DNA from: JBOGXA01 sp050694175
Lineage (GTDB): Bacteria; Actinomycetota; CADDZG01; WHSQ01
DNA length: 64,000 nt
Direction of reading: 5' to 3'
Assembly: GCA_050694175.1 (NCBI GenBank)
Contig: JBOGXA010000007.1
Location: 1 to 64,000 of the forward strand
In this document: one piece after another, positions 25,475 to 34,472 of the stretch
Numbering within the stretch: position 1 is the first letter of the stretch
Layout: the number at the start of each line of letters is the position of its first letter
Made by a program: the position numbers and the translations under genes
Notes under the pieces: generated by a model
Seen by the model: only the letters and a program-made list of their open reading frames with translations
Told to the model about the DNA's origin: nothing
Database searches by the model: none

Positions 25475-28225
25475 ATGAGCGACAACATGGCGCATAGCAC
25501 GAAGACCCGCCTGGGCACTCCCTCGGGGGAACTGACCTACTACAGCCTCGGCGCGCTCGAAAGCGAGGGGCTCGCAACTCTCGAGCTCATGCCGGCGACG
25601 GTAAAGATCCTGCTCGAGAACCTTCTCCGTCTCGCCGGAAAGGGAGTCGCCACCGATGACGACGTTGCATCGCTCGCTCGCTGGTGCGTGGAGGACCTCG
25701 AGCCGCGCGAGCTGCCGTTCTCGCCGGCGCGCGTGATATTGCAGGACTTCACCGGGGTGCCGGCGGTGGTTGATCTCGCCGCGATGCGCTCCGCCATTCG
25801 GCGCTCGGGGGGCGATGCCTCGGTGGTCGACCCACTCGTGCCCGTCGACCTCGTGATCGACCACTCCGTGCAGGTCGACGCGTTCGCAAGCGAGAGAGCG
25901 TTTGCCATCAACGTGGATCGCGAGTACGAGCGCAATCACGAGCGTTACACGCTGCTCAGGTGGGCCCAACAGGCATTCAACGGATTCCGAGTCGTGCCGC
26001 CGGGCATAGGTATCGTGCATCAGGTCAATCTCGAGTACCTGGCCACGGTGGTCCACGTTCTAAAGGGCGATGTGGCCGTCCCCGACACGCTGGTCGGCAC
26101 CGATTCGCACACCACGATGATCAACGGACTGGGAGTCCTCGGGTGGGGCGTTGGAGGCATCGAGGCCGAGGCCGCGATGCTGGGCCAGCCCCTTCCACTT
26201 CTCACCCCCGTCGTTGTCGGATTCAAGTTCACGGGGTCGCTGCGGGCCGGTGTCACCGCGACCGATCTCGTGCTTACCGTGACCGAGATGCTCCGCGCCC
26301 ACGGCGTTGTCGGCAAGTTCGTCGAGTTCTACGGAGCGGGACTTTCGAGTCTGACCGTTGCCGACCGCGCCACGCTCTCCAACATGTCTCCTGAGTACGG
26401 GGCGACCGCGGCCTTGTTCCCGATCGACCATCAGACCCTCGACTACTTGCGGCTCACCGGCCGGGACGCGGCAGCAATCGACCTCGTCGAGCGCTACGCG
26501 AAGGCGCAAGGAATGTTCCGCACAGCCGGCGCGCCCGACCCTGTCTTCAACGAAACGCTCGCCCTCGATCTGACCACCGTCGAGCCCAGCCTCGCCGGTC
26601 CTCGACGTCCGCAGGACCGCGTTGCCCTCCCGGATGTGTGGACCAGCTTCCAGAAGGTCTATAGCGAGGAAGTTGCAACCGGCCGGCGTGCGTCGATCGA
26701 TATGGGCCGGTGGCTCAGCGAGGGGGGCAGCGCCACCGAGCCGCACATTCCCGACCATCCCGATCCGGGTGAGGACGCAGTAATCGAGGGCGACGGGGCC
26801 GTGCACATCGGTCACGGGACGGTCGTGATCGCGGCGATCACGAGCTGCACGAACACCTCGAACCCGTCGGTCATGCTCGCGGCCGGGCTGGTGGCCAAGA
26901 AGGCGGTCGAGAGGGGACTCCTCTCCAGGCCATGGGTCAAGACGTCGATGGCCCCGGGCTCACGAGTCGTCACCGAATACCTCGAGGGGGCCGGGCTCAC
27001 CTCATATCTCGAGAAGCTTGGGTTTCATGTCGTGGGGTACGGATGCACGACGTGCATCGGCAACTCGGGTCCCCTACCCGATCCGGTCGCGCACGCAGTC
27101 GACGAGCATAGCCTCGCAGTTGTTTCGGTGCTGTCGGGTAATCGCAACTTCGAGGGTCGCATCCATCCTCAGGTCAAAGCGAGCTACCTTGCGTCGCCAC
27201 CGCTCGTGGTCGCTTACGCGCTCGCCGGTCACGCCGACGTCGACCTTACGTCCGATCCGCTCGGGGTGGACCCCGACGGCAATCCCGTTTACCTCGAGGA
27301 CATCTGGCCGAGTTCGGAGGAGGTCTCCAACGCGATGGCCGCGGTGCGGTCCGATCTCTTCACCACCGAGTACGCAAGAGTGTTCGACGGCAATGAGAAC
27401 TGGCAACGGCTCCCGTCGCCGGCCGGAGCACAATACGAGTGGGACTCGGAATCGACCTACGTACGGGAGCCGCCCTTCTTCATCGAGCTCGACGAGGAGC
27501 CGGCCGACCCCGCCGACATCGCCGACGCGCGCGTCCTTGCGTTCGTGGGCGATTCCGTCACCACCGATCACATTTCTCCCGCGGGCTCAATCGCCCCCAG
27601 TTCACCCGCCGGCGCTTACCTCATCGAACATGGTATCGAGCCGATCGACTTCAACAGCTACGGGTCCCGGCGCGGCAATCACGAAGTCATGGTGCGCGGG
27701 ACCTTCGCCAACATCCGCCTTCGCAACAAGCTTGCCGGTGGCAAGGAAGGGGGCTTCACCGTGCACCTTCCGGACGGTGAGGAAACCACCATTTACGAGG
27801 CGGCGATGCGCTATGCGGACGAAGGCGTCCCGTTGATCGTTCTCGCCGGCAGGGAATACGGCTCTGGAAGCTCGCGCGATTGGGCGGCGAAGGGCGTTAA
27901 TCTGCTCGGCGTGCGTGCCGTTATCGCCGAAAGCTTCGAGCGCATCCACCGCAGCAACCTCGTGGGTATGGGCGTGTTGCCCCTGCAGTTCGCCGAGGGC
28001 GACGGCGCCGGGTCGCTCGGCCTGGCGGGCGACGAAACGTACGACATCACCGGAGTTGTCCGGATTACGCCGGGATCCGAGCTGACGGTCACGGCCCGGA
28101 ACGCCGGCGGCGTGGAGAAGACGTTCTCCGTGAGGTGCCGCATCGACTCAGACGTGGAGCTCGACTACTTCCGCAACGGCGGAGTCCTCCAGTACGTGCT
28201 GCGCAGGATGCTGGCAGGCTCATAA
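25475..28225 (+). CDS. acnA: Aconitate hydratase A
   Basis: A [4Fe-4S] TCA-cycle enzyme of 916 residues. Cluster cysteines lie in AAITSCTNTSNPS and GYGCTTCIGNSGPL; VGTDSHTTMINGLGVLGWGVGG and the swivelling-domain segment EYGSGSSRDWAAKG are also typical. The full length matches AcnA. No strong Shine-Dalgarno site precedes the ATG. The 127-base upstream gap contains TTGAAA but no matching -10 was identified. Confidence 0.96.
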   Translation: MSDNMAHSTKTRLGTPSGELTYYSLGALESEGLATLELMPATVKILLENLLRLAGKGVATDDDVASLARWCVEDLEPRELPFSPARVILQDFTGVPAVVDLAAMRSAIRRSGGDASVVDPLVPVDLVIDHSVQVDAFASERAFAINVDREYERNHERYTLLRWAQQAFNGFRVVPPGIGIVHQVNLEYLATVVHVLKGDVAVPDTLVGTDSHTTMINGLGVLGWGVGGIEAEAAMLGQPLPLLTPVVVGFKFTGSLRAGVTATDLVLTVTEMLRAHGVVGKFVEFYGAGLSSLTVADRATLSNMSPEYGATAALFPIDHQTLDYLRLTGRDAAAIDLVERYAKAQGMFRTAGAPDPVFNETLALDLTTVEPSLAGPRRPQDRVALPDVWTSFQKVYSEEVATGRRASIDMGRWLSEGGSATEPHIPDHPDPGEDAVIEGDGAVHIGHGTVVIAAITSCTNTSNPSVMLAAGLVAKKAVERGLLSRPWVKTSMAPGSRVVTEYLEGAGLTSYLEKLGFHVVGYGCTTCIGNSGPLPDPVAHAVDEHSLAVVSVLSGNRNFEGRIHPQVKASYLASPPLVVAYALAGHADVDLTSDPLGVDPDGNPVYLEDIWPSSEEVSNAMAAVRSDLFTTEYARVFDGNENWQRLPSPAGAQYEWDSESTYVREPPFFIELDEEPADPADIADARVLAFVGDSVTTDHISPAGSIAPSSPAGAYLIEHGIEPIDFNSYGSRRGNHEVMVRGTFANIRLRNKLAGGKEGGFTVHLPDGEETTIYEAAMRYADEGVPLIVLAGREYGSGSSRDWAAKGVNLLGVRAVIAESFERIHRSNLVGMGVLPLQFAEGDGAGSLGLAGDETYDITGVVRITPGSELTVTARNAGGVEKTFSVRCRIDSDVELDYFRNGGVLQYVLRRMLAGS

Positions 28226-28283
28226 CGAATCATCGACTGTTACTTTGACGGCGTCTATAGCGGTCGAATTAACACTCGACGCG

Positions 28284-28694
28284 CTAGCGCTTTGAGTACT
28301 GCGGCGCTTTGCGCGCCTTCTTGAGCCCGTACTTGCGGCGCTCTTTCTCGCGTGCGTCGCGAGTGAGGAACCCGGCCCTTTTGAGCTGCGGACGCAGATC
28401 TGCGTCGAGGTCGACAAGCGCCCGGGCGATCGCGTGGCGCAGCGCACCCGCCTGGCCGGAGACACCGCCACCCTCGAGCTTGGCGATAACGTCGTAGCGC
28501 CCGTCGGTTTCGGTGATGCGAAAAGGCTCGGTGATGATCATGCGGTGGGTCGCGCTGGGAAAGTAGTCCTCGAGCGTCCGACCGTTCACCTGCCAGATCC
28601 CGCTGCCCTCGAGTAGTCGGGCGCGGCACACTGCCTCCTTGCGCCGTCCCGTTGAACGAGCCAGCTCGGATTCTGTCGCGGCCGACTTAGCCAC
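28284..28694 (-). CDS. rpsI: 30S ribosomal protein S9
   Basis: 136 residues with the diagnostic C-terminus KKARKAPQYSKR, whose Arg reaches the P-site tRNA, and GRRKEAVCRARLLEGSG near the start. GTG start inside the end of rplM (8-base overlap). It is the last gene of the minus-strand translation supercluster and converges with acnA across a 58-base gap with only a weak 5-bp hairpin. Confidence 0.97.
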   Translation of the reverse strand: MAKSAATESELARSTGRRKEAVCRARLLEGSGIWQVNGRTLEDYFPSATHRMIITEPFRITETDGRYDVIAKLEGGGVSGQAGALRHAIARALVDLDADLRPQLKRAGFLTRDAREKERRKYGLKKARKAPQYSKR

Positions 28695-29178
28695 CGGTTA
28701 CCTCCTGAATCGTGTGGGCCTGCTCGGGGGCGTGTGGCGCGGCGACCTTCTTGAGATCGAGAGACTTGGGACTCTGCGCGGTGTGGGGATGGTCGGGACC
28801 CGCGTAAACCTTCAGCTTCTTCAGCATCGCCCGACCGAGGCGATTGCGAGGGAGCATCCCTCTGACCGCCTTCTCGATAGCGCGCTCTGGGCGCTCCACC
28901 ATGAATTTTGAGTAGGGACGAGCCCGCAAGCCGCCCGGATAGCCCGAATGCCGGTAGTACTGCTTCTGCAACAACTTGCCCCCCGTCATGACTACCTTCG
29001 CGGCGTTGATCACCACTACGTGGTCGCCGGTGTCCAGATGTGGCGCGAAGTACGGCTTGTGCTTGCCCCGCAACCGCTTTGCGACTTCCGACGCCAGGCG
29101 GCCGAGCACAACGCCATCGGCATCGACGAGCCACCACTCGCGCTGTACTTCACTCGGCTTCGTGGAATGGGTTTTCAT
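28687..29178 (-). CDS. rplM: 50S ribosomal protein L13
   Basis: 163 residues; family segments WWLVDADGVVLGRLAS, GDHVVVINAAK and GGLRARPYSKFMVERPERAIEKAVRGMLP are clear. The ATG at 29178 (MKTHSTKPSE) follows AAGGAAAAGG. It has its own promoter overlapping the end of truA. The C-terminal ~20 residues beyond the usual end are unconserved. Confidence 0.97.
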   Translation of the reverse strand: MKTHSTKPSEVQREWWLVDADGVVLGRLASEVAKRLRGKHKPYFAPHLDTGDHVVVINAAKVVMTGGKLLQKQYYRHSGYPGGLRARPYSKFMVERPERAIEKAVRGMLPRNRLGRAMLKKLKVYAGPDHPHTAQSPKSLDLKKVAAPHAPEQAHTIQEVTGG

Positions 29179-29237
29179 GACTGCCTTTTCCTTGTACCGG
29201 GCGCGCACATTGAGGCGGCGGCCTTCGGGAAAACAGC

Positions 29238-29266
29238 AGGATAAACGGCATATTGGGGGGGGTCAA
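29238..29266 (-). promoter_or_regulatory. Sigma-70-type promoter of rplM-rpsI
   Basis: On the minus strand: TTGACC (29266-29261), 17-base spacer, TATCCT (29243-29238). The -35 overlaps the truA stop codon. The hexamers are identical to those of the rpsL promoter. Expected leader to rplM about 50 bases. Confidence 0.75.
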
Positions 29267-30042
29267 ACCGGGGATCGATCGCTCACGGCGGCCGGGCCGC
29301 TCCAACCATCCGGGTACTCGACCGACACCAGGCACAGCCCGTGGGGAGGCGCAACCGGTCCGGCAGCGGCCCGATCCCGGGCCGCAAGGGTCCCGACTAC
29401 CTCATCGGGAGAGCGCCTCCCCTCGCCAACCTGGATGAGCGTACCGGCCAGCGACCGAACCATTTGGTGGATGAAAGCGTTGGCGCGAGCCCAGATCCGG
29501 ACCACCTGCTCATCCGTCGCACAGCGCAGCTCGTACAAGGTTCGTTCGGCGGACGCCTCGGGGTCGGGTAAACGTCCGAACGACGTGAAGTCGTGACGCC
29601 CGATGAGATGTCCGGCGGCCTCGTTCATGGCAGCGACGTCGAGTGGTTCGGGATGCCACAGGGTGGTTCGCGCCAGCCACGGATCGGGGGCGCCGGCGAT
29701 TAGCACCGCATAGACGTAGGAACGCGACAGGGCCGAGAATCGGGGATGGAAGTCCGCCGGGACCCTACGGCACTCCCGCACGGAGATGGCGGGACCGCAC
29801 ATCGTGTTCAGCGCATCCCCGATCACCGTGGGATCGGCATCGTCGGGGGCATCGACCGAGACGACCTGACCGACTGCGTGCACGCCCGCATCTGTCCGCC
29901 CGGCCCCCGCGATCTCCACGTCGTGCCGGAACAGGCGCGCGAGAGCCGATTCGAGCTCACCTTGCACGGTGCGGACGTCTGACTGCCGCGCGAAGCCGTG
30001 GAAGGGGGTGCCGTCGTACGCGATGTCGAGCCGGAGGTTCAG
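29263..30042 (-). CDS. truA: tRNA pseudouridine synthase A
   Basis: TruA makes pseudouridine at tRNA positions 38-40. The catalytic Asp is in GAGRTDAGVHAVGQV. Family N-terminal segment LRLDIAYDGTPFHGFARQSD is encoded only if translation begins upstream of the first GTG (29967). In that frame no ATG, GTG or TTG is available; the only good candidate is CTG at 30042, which overlaps the rplQ stop as CTGA. That gives 259 residues, a normal TruA length. A CTG start is unusual and is inferred. Confidence 0.85.
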   Translation of the reverse strand: MNLRLDIAYDGTPFHGFARQSDVRTVQGELESALARLFRHDVEIAGAGRTDAGVHAVGQVVSVDAPDDADPTVIGDALNTMCGPAISVRECRRVPADFHPRFSALSRSYVYAVLIAGAPDPWLARTTLWHPEPLDVAAMNEAAGHLIGRHDFTSFGRLPDPEASAERTLYELRCATDEQVVRIWARANAFIHQMVRSLAGTLIQVGEGRRSPDEVVGTLAARDRAAAGPVAPPHGLCLVSVEYPDGWSGPAAVSDRSPV

Positions 30043-30728
30043 CTCTTTTGCTCTTCCTCGCCCGAATCGGCTTCGCCCGGGGCGGCATCCGCCCCGCTTT
30101 CGGCTTCGGGGGCGGCTGGCCTGTCGGCGGAGGTCCCCGAGTCGGCATCCCCCGGAGTCGCGACCGGCCCATCGCTCGGCGTTTCGTCCGCGGACTCGGC
30201 GGACGCGCGTTCCTCCGATTCGTCCGCGCCTGCGTCGGTCGCCGTCGCCTCTTCTGCACCGGGCGCCTCCTGGCCACGACGCCGGCCCGGCCGCCGCAAC
30301 CGCCTCCGGCGCCCGCCGTCCTCGCCCGTATCGGTGTGCGAGATCGTGCCCGGCTCGGCAACGAGCTCCACCAGCACCATGTCCGCGCCGTCTCCATTTC
30401 TCGGACCCAGCTTCAGGATGCGCGTGTAGCCGCCGTTGCGGTTGGCAAAAGCCGGGCCGATCTCTGAGAAAAGCTTGTGCACGATGTCGCGGTCGGAGAT
30501 CATAGAGAGCACCTGGCGGCGGTCGTGGACGGTGCCGCCCTTAGCCTTGGTTATGAGCTTCTCCGCATACGGCCTGAGCGCCTTGGCCTTGGCCTCGGTG
30601 GTCCGAATGCGGCCGTGCTCGAACAACGACGTCGCCAGATTGCCCAGCATCAGTCGCTGATGCTTGGGGCCGGATCCGAGCCGCGGACCCTTCTTCGGCT
30701 GGGGCACTAGTGGGCCGTCCCAAGACAT
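30039..30728 (-). CDS. rplQ: 50S ribosomal protein L17 with long acidic C-terminal tail
   Basis: Residues ~1-120 are a complete L17 (PQPKKGPRLGSGPKHQRLML at the start, then TTEAKAKALRPYAEKLIT). Residues ~125-229 are an added low-complexity tail: a short arginine-rich patch (RRRRLRRPGRRRG), then Glu/Asp/Ala/Ser/Pro-rich sequence. Normal L17 has about 120 residues. The stop overlaps the proposed truA start. Confidence 0.96.
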   Translation of the reverse strand: MSWDGPLVPQPKKGPRLGSGPKHQRLMLGNLATSLFEHGRIRTTEAKAKALRPYAEKLITKAKGGTVHDRRQVLSMISDRDIVHKLFSEIGPAFANRNGGYTRILKLGPRNGDGADMVLVELVAEPGTISHTDTGEDGGRRRRLRRPGRRRGQEAPGAEEATATDAGADESEERASAESADETPSDGPVATPGDADSGTSADRPAAPEAESGADAAPGEADSGEEEQKS

Positions 30729-30736
30729 GAACTCAC

Positions 30737-31678
30737 TTAAAACTCCTTGCTCCTAAGGCCCAACCCCATGTCTTCGAGTTTGGCCTTGACTTCGTCGATC
30801 GACTTTTGGCCGAAGTTGCGGATCTCGAGTAGATCCTCCTCGGTCTTCTGAACGAGATCTCCCACGGTCGCCACGCCTTCACGCTTGAGGCAGTTGTAGG
30901 AGCGCACAGTGAAGTCCATCTCCTCTATGGGCTGTGCAAGGATGCCCGAGGCCTCCTCTTCGCCCGGCTCCGGGCCGAGCACCAGCCCGCCGGTTCCTTC
31001 TCCGAGACCGGCAAACAGCTGCAACAGCTCAACAAGGGTCGAGCCTGCCGACGACAGCGCATCGCGCGGCGTAATGGAACCGTCGGTCTCGACGTCGAGT
31101 ATCAGGCGGTCGTAGTTGGTCATCTGCTCCACACGGGTCGGCTCGACCTCGTAGGTCACGCGACGAACCGGTGAGAACATAGCGTCGATGGGGATTGTGC
31201 CGATCGCCTCCTTGGGGGCGGTCATCGCGGCTCGGTACCCGCGTCCTTGCTCGACCCTGAGCTCCATCGACAGCGTCGCTTTCTTGTTGAGAGTCGCGAC
31301 ATGACGCTCAGGATTGAGGATTTCGACACCAGCCGGCAGTTCCACGTCCCCGGCAGTTACCTCTGTAGGTCCGGTGACGCGCAAATGAACGGTGGCGGCC
31401 TCGTCGTTCTCACTCTTGATCACGAGCTCTTTGAGATTGAGGACGACATCGGTGACGTCTTCGGTCACCCCTTCGATCGTCGAGAACTCATGCAGCACGC
31501 TGTCGATTTTGATCTGGGTGATTGCCGCCCCTGGGATGGACGACAACAGAGTGCGCCTGAGCGAGTTCCCAAGCGTGTAGCCAAAACCCGGCTCCAGCGG
31601 TTCGATGGCGAATTTCGACCGCACACTCGAAATCTCTTCCTCGGAGATCTGGGGGCGTTGAACGATTAGCAGATCCAT
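30737..31678 (-). CDS. rpoA: RNA polymerase alpha subunit
   Basis: 313 residues. The N-terminal dimerisation domain has GFGYTLGNSLRRTLLSSIPGAA; the C-terminal DNA-binding domain has RSYNCLKREGVATVGDLVQ and RNFGQKSIDEVKAKL. A Shine-Dalgarno site (GAGAGGAG) precedes the ATG. It lies between rpsD and rplQ in the usual alpha-operon order. Confidence 0.98.
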   Translation of the reverse strand: MDLLIVQRPQISEEEISSVRSKFAIEPLEPGFGYTLGNSLRRTLLSSIPGAAITQIKIDSVLHEFSTIEGVTEDVTDVVLNLKELVIKSENDEAATVHLRVTGPTEVTAGDVELPAGVEILNPERHVATLNKKATLSMELRVEQGRGYRAAMTAPKEAIGTIPIDAMFSPVRRVTYEVEPTRVEQMTNYDRLILDVETDGSITPRDALSSAGSTLVELLQLFAGLGEGTGGLVLGPEPGEEEASGILAQPIEEMDFTVRSYNCLKREGVATVGDLVQKTEEDLLEIRNFGQKSIDEVKAKLEDMGLGLRSKEF

Positions 31679-31741
31679 GCAGCTCCTCTCCCTGCGAGCG
31701 GCTTCTCACCGGCTGCGAGAAACCCGCCCAGCTTCGTTGCT

Positions 31742-32368
31742 TTACTTCGAGTAGTACTCGACTATGAGTTGTTCCTGGACCGGAGCGTCGACCTGGTTTC
31801 GCTCCGGAAGCTGGCGTATCTCGACGCTCAACTCTTTGAGGTTCGGGGACAACCACTCGGGGATCGGCCGCCCCTCCGCGTACGAGGCGTTTTCGACAAT
31901 GCGCCCCATGCTCTTGGATCGACTACGGACGGACACGACATCGCCGACCTTGACCCGATACGAAGGAATATTGACCTTCCTCCCATTGATCTCGAAATGC
32001 CCGTGCGAGACGAGCTGGCGTGCCATCGTGCGATTCATTGCAAGTCCCGATCGATACACAACGTTATCGAGCCGCGACTCGCAGATCCGCATCAGTTCCT
32101 CGCCCGTTACCCCTTTGGCGCGAGCAGCCTCCTGGTAGTAGCCGCGGAACTGCTTTTCCAGGATGCCGTAGTAGCGCTTCGCCTTCTGCTTCTCGCGCAG
32201 CTGGAGGAGATATTCCGACTCGCGCACGCGCCCGCGCCCGTGCTCGCCGGGCGGCGGCCGCCCCTTCTCAATCGGGCACTTGGGCGATTCGCACCGCGTG
32301 CCCTTCAGGAACAGCTTCGTCTTCTCCCGCCGGCAGAGCTTGCAAACCGGGCCGATGTACCTGGCCAC
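31742..32368 (-). CDS. rpsD: 30S ribosomal protein S4, zinc-binding form
   Basis: 208 residues. The N-terminus keeps four cysteines (CKLC and CESPKC) that bind zinc, and the S4 RNA-binding domain is at about 95-160 (SRLDNVVYRSGLAMNRTMARQLVSHGHFEING). S4 is an early 16S rRNA assembly protein. GTG start, 3 bases after rpsK. Confidence 0.97.
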   Translation of the reverse strand: MARYIGPVCKLCRREKTKLFLKGTRCESPKCPIEKGRPPPGEHGRGRVRESEYLLQLREKQKAKRYYGILEKQFRGYYQEAARAKGVTGEELMRICESRLDNVVYRSGLAMNRTMARQLVSHGHFEINGRKVNIPSYRVKVGDVVSVRSRSKSMGRIVENASYAEGRPIPEWLSPNLKELSVEIRQLPERNQVDAPVQEQLIVEYYSK

Positions 32369-32371
32369 GGC

Positions 32372-32767
32372 TTAAACACGCCTCCTTTTGCGCGGACGGC
32401 AGCCATTGTGCGGGACCGGAGTCACATCCTTGATTCCGATGACCTCCAGCCCGGAGGCCTGCAGCGAGCGGATGGCCGTCTCCCGACCGGACCCCGGGCC
32501 CTTGACGAGCACGTCGACTCGCCTCACACCATGCTCCTGAGCGCGCCGGGATGCGGCCTCGGCGGCAAGTTGCGCGGCAAAGGGCGTCGACTTACGCGAG
32601 CCCTTGAAGCCGACATTGCCGGCCGAGGCCCACGACAGCACGTTTCCCTCAAGGTCCGTGATAGAGATGATCGTGTTGTTGAACGTCGACTTGATGTGCG
32701 CGACACCATGGACGACGTTCTTCTTCTCTCTGCGACGACCCTTCTTAGCCTTCTTGGGAGCAGCCAA
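32372..32767 (-). CDS. rpsK: 30S ribosomal protein S11
   Basis: 131 residues with the typical basic start (AAPKKAKKGRRREKKNV), then GVAHIKSTFNNTIISITD and the end DVTPVPHNGCRPRKRRRV. The start is TTG, with GAGGAG just upstream. Between rpsM and rpsD, as usual. Confidence 0.97.
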   Translation of the reverse strand: MAAPKKAKKGRRREKKNVVHGVAHIKSTFNNTIISITDLEGNVLSWASAGNVGFKGSRKSTPFAAQLAAEAASRRAQEHGVRRVDVLVKGPGSGRETAIRSLQASGLEVIGIKDVTPVPHNGCRPRKRRRV

Positions 32768-32779
32768 CCGTCATCTCCT

Positions 32780-33157
32780 CTACTTCTTTGCCTTTTTCTT
32801 GCCCGCCACCGTCTTCTTGGGACCCTTGCGCGTGCGAGCGTTCGTGTGCGTGCGCTGCCCGTTGACGGGGAGTCCACGACGGTGCCTTAGACCCTGATAA
32901 CAGCCGATCTCGACTTTGCGCTTCACGTTTTGATTGACCTCTCGCCGCAGATCACCCTCGACGCGGTAGTTGGACCCGATCCAGTCTCGGATGCGCACGA
33001 CTTCCTCATCGGTGAGGTCGCGGACGCGCGTCCCGGCATCGACCTGGGCACCCTCACACGTCTCGAGCGCCTTGCTTCGACCCACTCCGTAGATGTAGGT
33101 GAGGGCGATGTCGAGTCGCTTGTCACGCGGTAGATCGACTCCTGCGATTCGTGCCAC
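32780..33157 (-). CDS. rpsM: 30S ribosomal protein S13
   Basis: 125 residues: ARIAGVDLPRDKRLDIALTYIYGVG at the start and the tRNA-contacting C-terminus GLPVNGQRTHTNARTRKGP followed by a lysine-rich tail. GTG start. Follows rpmJ by 11 bases. Confidence 0.97.
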   Translation of the reverse strand: MARIAGVDLPRDKRLDIALTYIYGVGRSKALETCEGAQVDAGTRVRDLTDEEVVRIRDWIGSNYRVEGDLRREVNQNVKRKVEIGCYQGLRHRRGLPVNGQRTHTNARTRKGPKKTVAGKKKAKK

Positions 33158-33168
33158 TTACTTCTCCT

Positions 33169-33282
33169 CTATCCCTGACGCTGCTTGTGCCGGGGGTTCG
33201 AACAGATCACCATCACCGATCCCCGGCGCCGGATGATCTTGCATTTGTCACAGATCTTCTTGACGCTGGGGCGCACCTTCAC
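33169..33282 (-). CDS. rpmJ: 50S ribosomal protein L36
   Basis: A 37-residue gene: MKVRPSVKKICDKCKII, then ICSNPRHKQRQG. The zinc ligands are Cys, Cys, Cys and His (CDKC ... C....H). GTG start at 33282; it lies 16 bases after infA. Full family length. Confidence 0.96.
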   Translation of the reverse strand: MKVRPSVKKICDKCKIIRRRGSVMVICSNPRHKQRQG

Positions 33283-33298
33283 GATCGGGGCTCCTTCG

Positions 33299-33544
33299 TC
33301 ACTTGTAGCGGTAGACGACGCGGCCGCGCGTCAGATCGTACGGCGACAGCTCCACGAGCACTCTGTCGCCGGGGAGAATCCGGATGTAGTGCATCCGCAT
33401 TTTTCCGGAGATGTGAGCGAGTACTCGGTGGCCGTTGTCGAGCTCCACCCTGAACATGGCATTCGGCAACGGTTCGATAACCGTTGCCTCTACCTGAATG
33501 CCCTCCTCTTTGCCGGAGGAAGTTTTCTCTTTGTTCTTGGCCAC
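33299..33544 (-). CDS. infA: Translation initiation factor IF-1
   Basis: 81 residues: an OB-fold with EATVIEPLPNAMFRVELDNGH, VLAHISGKMRMHYIRILPGD and SPYDLTRGRVVYRY. GTG start at 33544 (MAKNKEKTSSGKEEG); the N-terminus is ~8 residues longer than in E. coli. The open frame continues upstream without conserved sequence. It begins the infA-rpmJ-rpsM-rpsK-rpsD-rpoA-rplQ-truA unit, after a terminator that follows map. Confidence 0.96.
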   Translation of the reverse strand: MAKNKEKTSSGKEEGIQVEATVIEPLPNAMFRVELDNGHRVLAHISGKMRMHYIRILPGDRVLVELSPYDLTRGRVVYRYK

Positions 33545-33588
33545 GCGCGCATCCCACGATCGATCGACTCTTATCTTGCCCGGCCCAC

Positions 33589-33610
33589 AAAAAGCGCCCC
33601 CTGGGGGCGC
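33589..33610 (-). terminator. Intrinsic terminator between map and infA
   Basis: On the minus strand GCGCCCCCAGGGGGCGC is followed directly by TTTTT: a GC-rich perfect hairpin (very short loop) with a T-run. It ends the secY-adk-map transcript 107 bases after map, or acts in the infA leader if a -10 at 33641-33646 is used. Confidence 0.8.
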
Positions 33611-33640
33611 GCACAACTCCCACATCGAAACCGGCCGTTC

Positions 33641-33649
33641 AGTGTAACA
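33641..33649 (-). promoter_or_regulatory. Candidate extended -10 (TGTTACACT) upstream of infA
   Basis: On the minus strand TG-T-TACACT is a good extended -10. Transcription would start near 33634, upstream of the hairpin at 33589-33610, giving a ~90-base infA leader that contains a terminator. No -35 box is evident. Confidence 0.4.
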
Positions 33650-33716
33650 GAAGGTGCCTCCGACGGGGGACTCGCCGCGGCGTCGTTTGTGCAGGTCGCA
33701 AGCCGTAATTCGGGCA

Positions 33717-34472
33717 TCAGCCGGGGGCCGGACGGGTAAGGACTTCCCGGCCTTCCTCGGTGATTGCGACGGTGTGCTCGAAGTGTGCGGACAGGCTCCC
33801 ATCGGCGGTCACGACGGTCCACCCGTCGGCGAGCACCCTCGTTTTCGGACCACCCGCGTTGACCATGGGCTCGATCGCAATCGTCATGCCCGGGCTCAGG
33901 ACCTCCCGGCGGCCCGGCGGCCCGTAGTTCGGCACCTGCGGCTCCTCGTGAAGCGCCCTTCCAACTCCGTGCCCCACGTACTCCCGGACGACCGAGTAGC
34001 CCGCGCCCTCCGCCATCTGCTCGACTGCGTGGCCGACATCCCCAATACGAACCCCGGGGCGGCACCGGACGATAGCCGCCTCGAGCGACTCGAGCGTGAC
34101 CTTGAGGAGTTGGGACACGTCCTCGTCCACACAGCCCACCGGGAACGTCCATGCGGAGTCGGCATGAAATCCCTTGTGAAAAACACCGACGTCGATGGAG
34201 ATGATGTCTCCCTCCTCGAGGACGTGGGGGCCGGGGATGCCGTGGACGATGACGTCGTTGGGAGACGTGCAGATGGAGGCGGGAAAGCCCCTGTAGCCCT
34301 TGAAGGACGCAACGGCACCCGCCTCGCCGATCGTCTCCTCCGCGATCCGGTCGAGGTCGCCCGTCGTCACGCCGGGCCGGAGCGCCTCCTCCAAGCTTTC
34401 AAGCGTCGCGCGCAGAATGACACCGGCTTCCCGCATCGTCGCGATCTCTTCGGGCGACTTCTTGTAGATCAC
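33717..34472 (-). CDS. map: Methionine aminopeptidase, type I
   Basis: 251 residues; removes the N-terminal Met from new proteins. Metal ligands: the Asp pair in IDVGVFHKGFHADSAWT, the His in YVGHGVGRALHEEP, and the Glu residues in IAIEPMV and HFEHTVAITEEG. The ATG overlaps the adk stop (ATGA). Confidence 0.97.
   Translation of the reverse strand: MIYKKSPEEIATMREAGVILRATLESLEEALRPGVTTGDLDRIAEETIGEAGAVASFKGYRGFPASICTSPNDVIVHGIPGPHVLEEGDIISIDVGVFHKGFHADSAWTFPVGCVDEDVSQLLKVTLESLEAAIVRCRPGVRIGDVGHAVEQMAEGAGYSVVREYVGHGVGRALHEEPQVPNYGPPGRREVLSPGMTIAIEPMVNAGGPKTRVLADGWTVVTADGSLSAHFEHTVAITEEGREVLTRPAPG

Noticed and set aside
28281..28290. Palindrome GCGCTAGCGC at the end of rpsI
   Set aside because: It is short, overlaps the stop codon and last codons, and has no T-run; likely chance.
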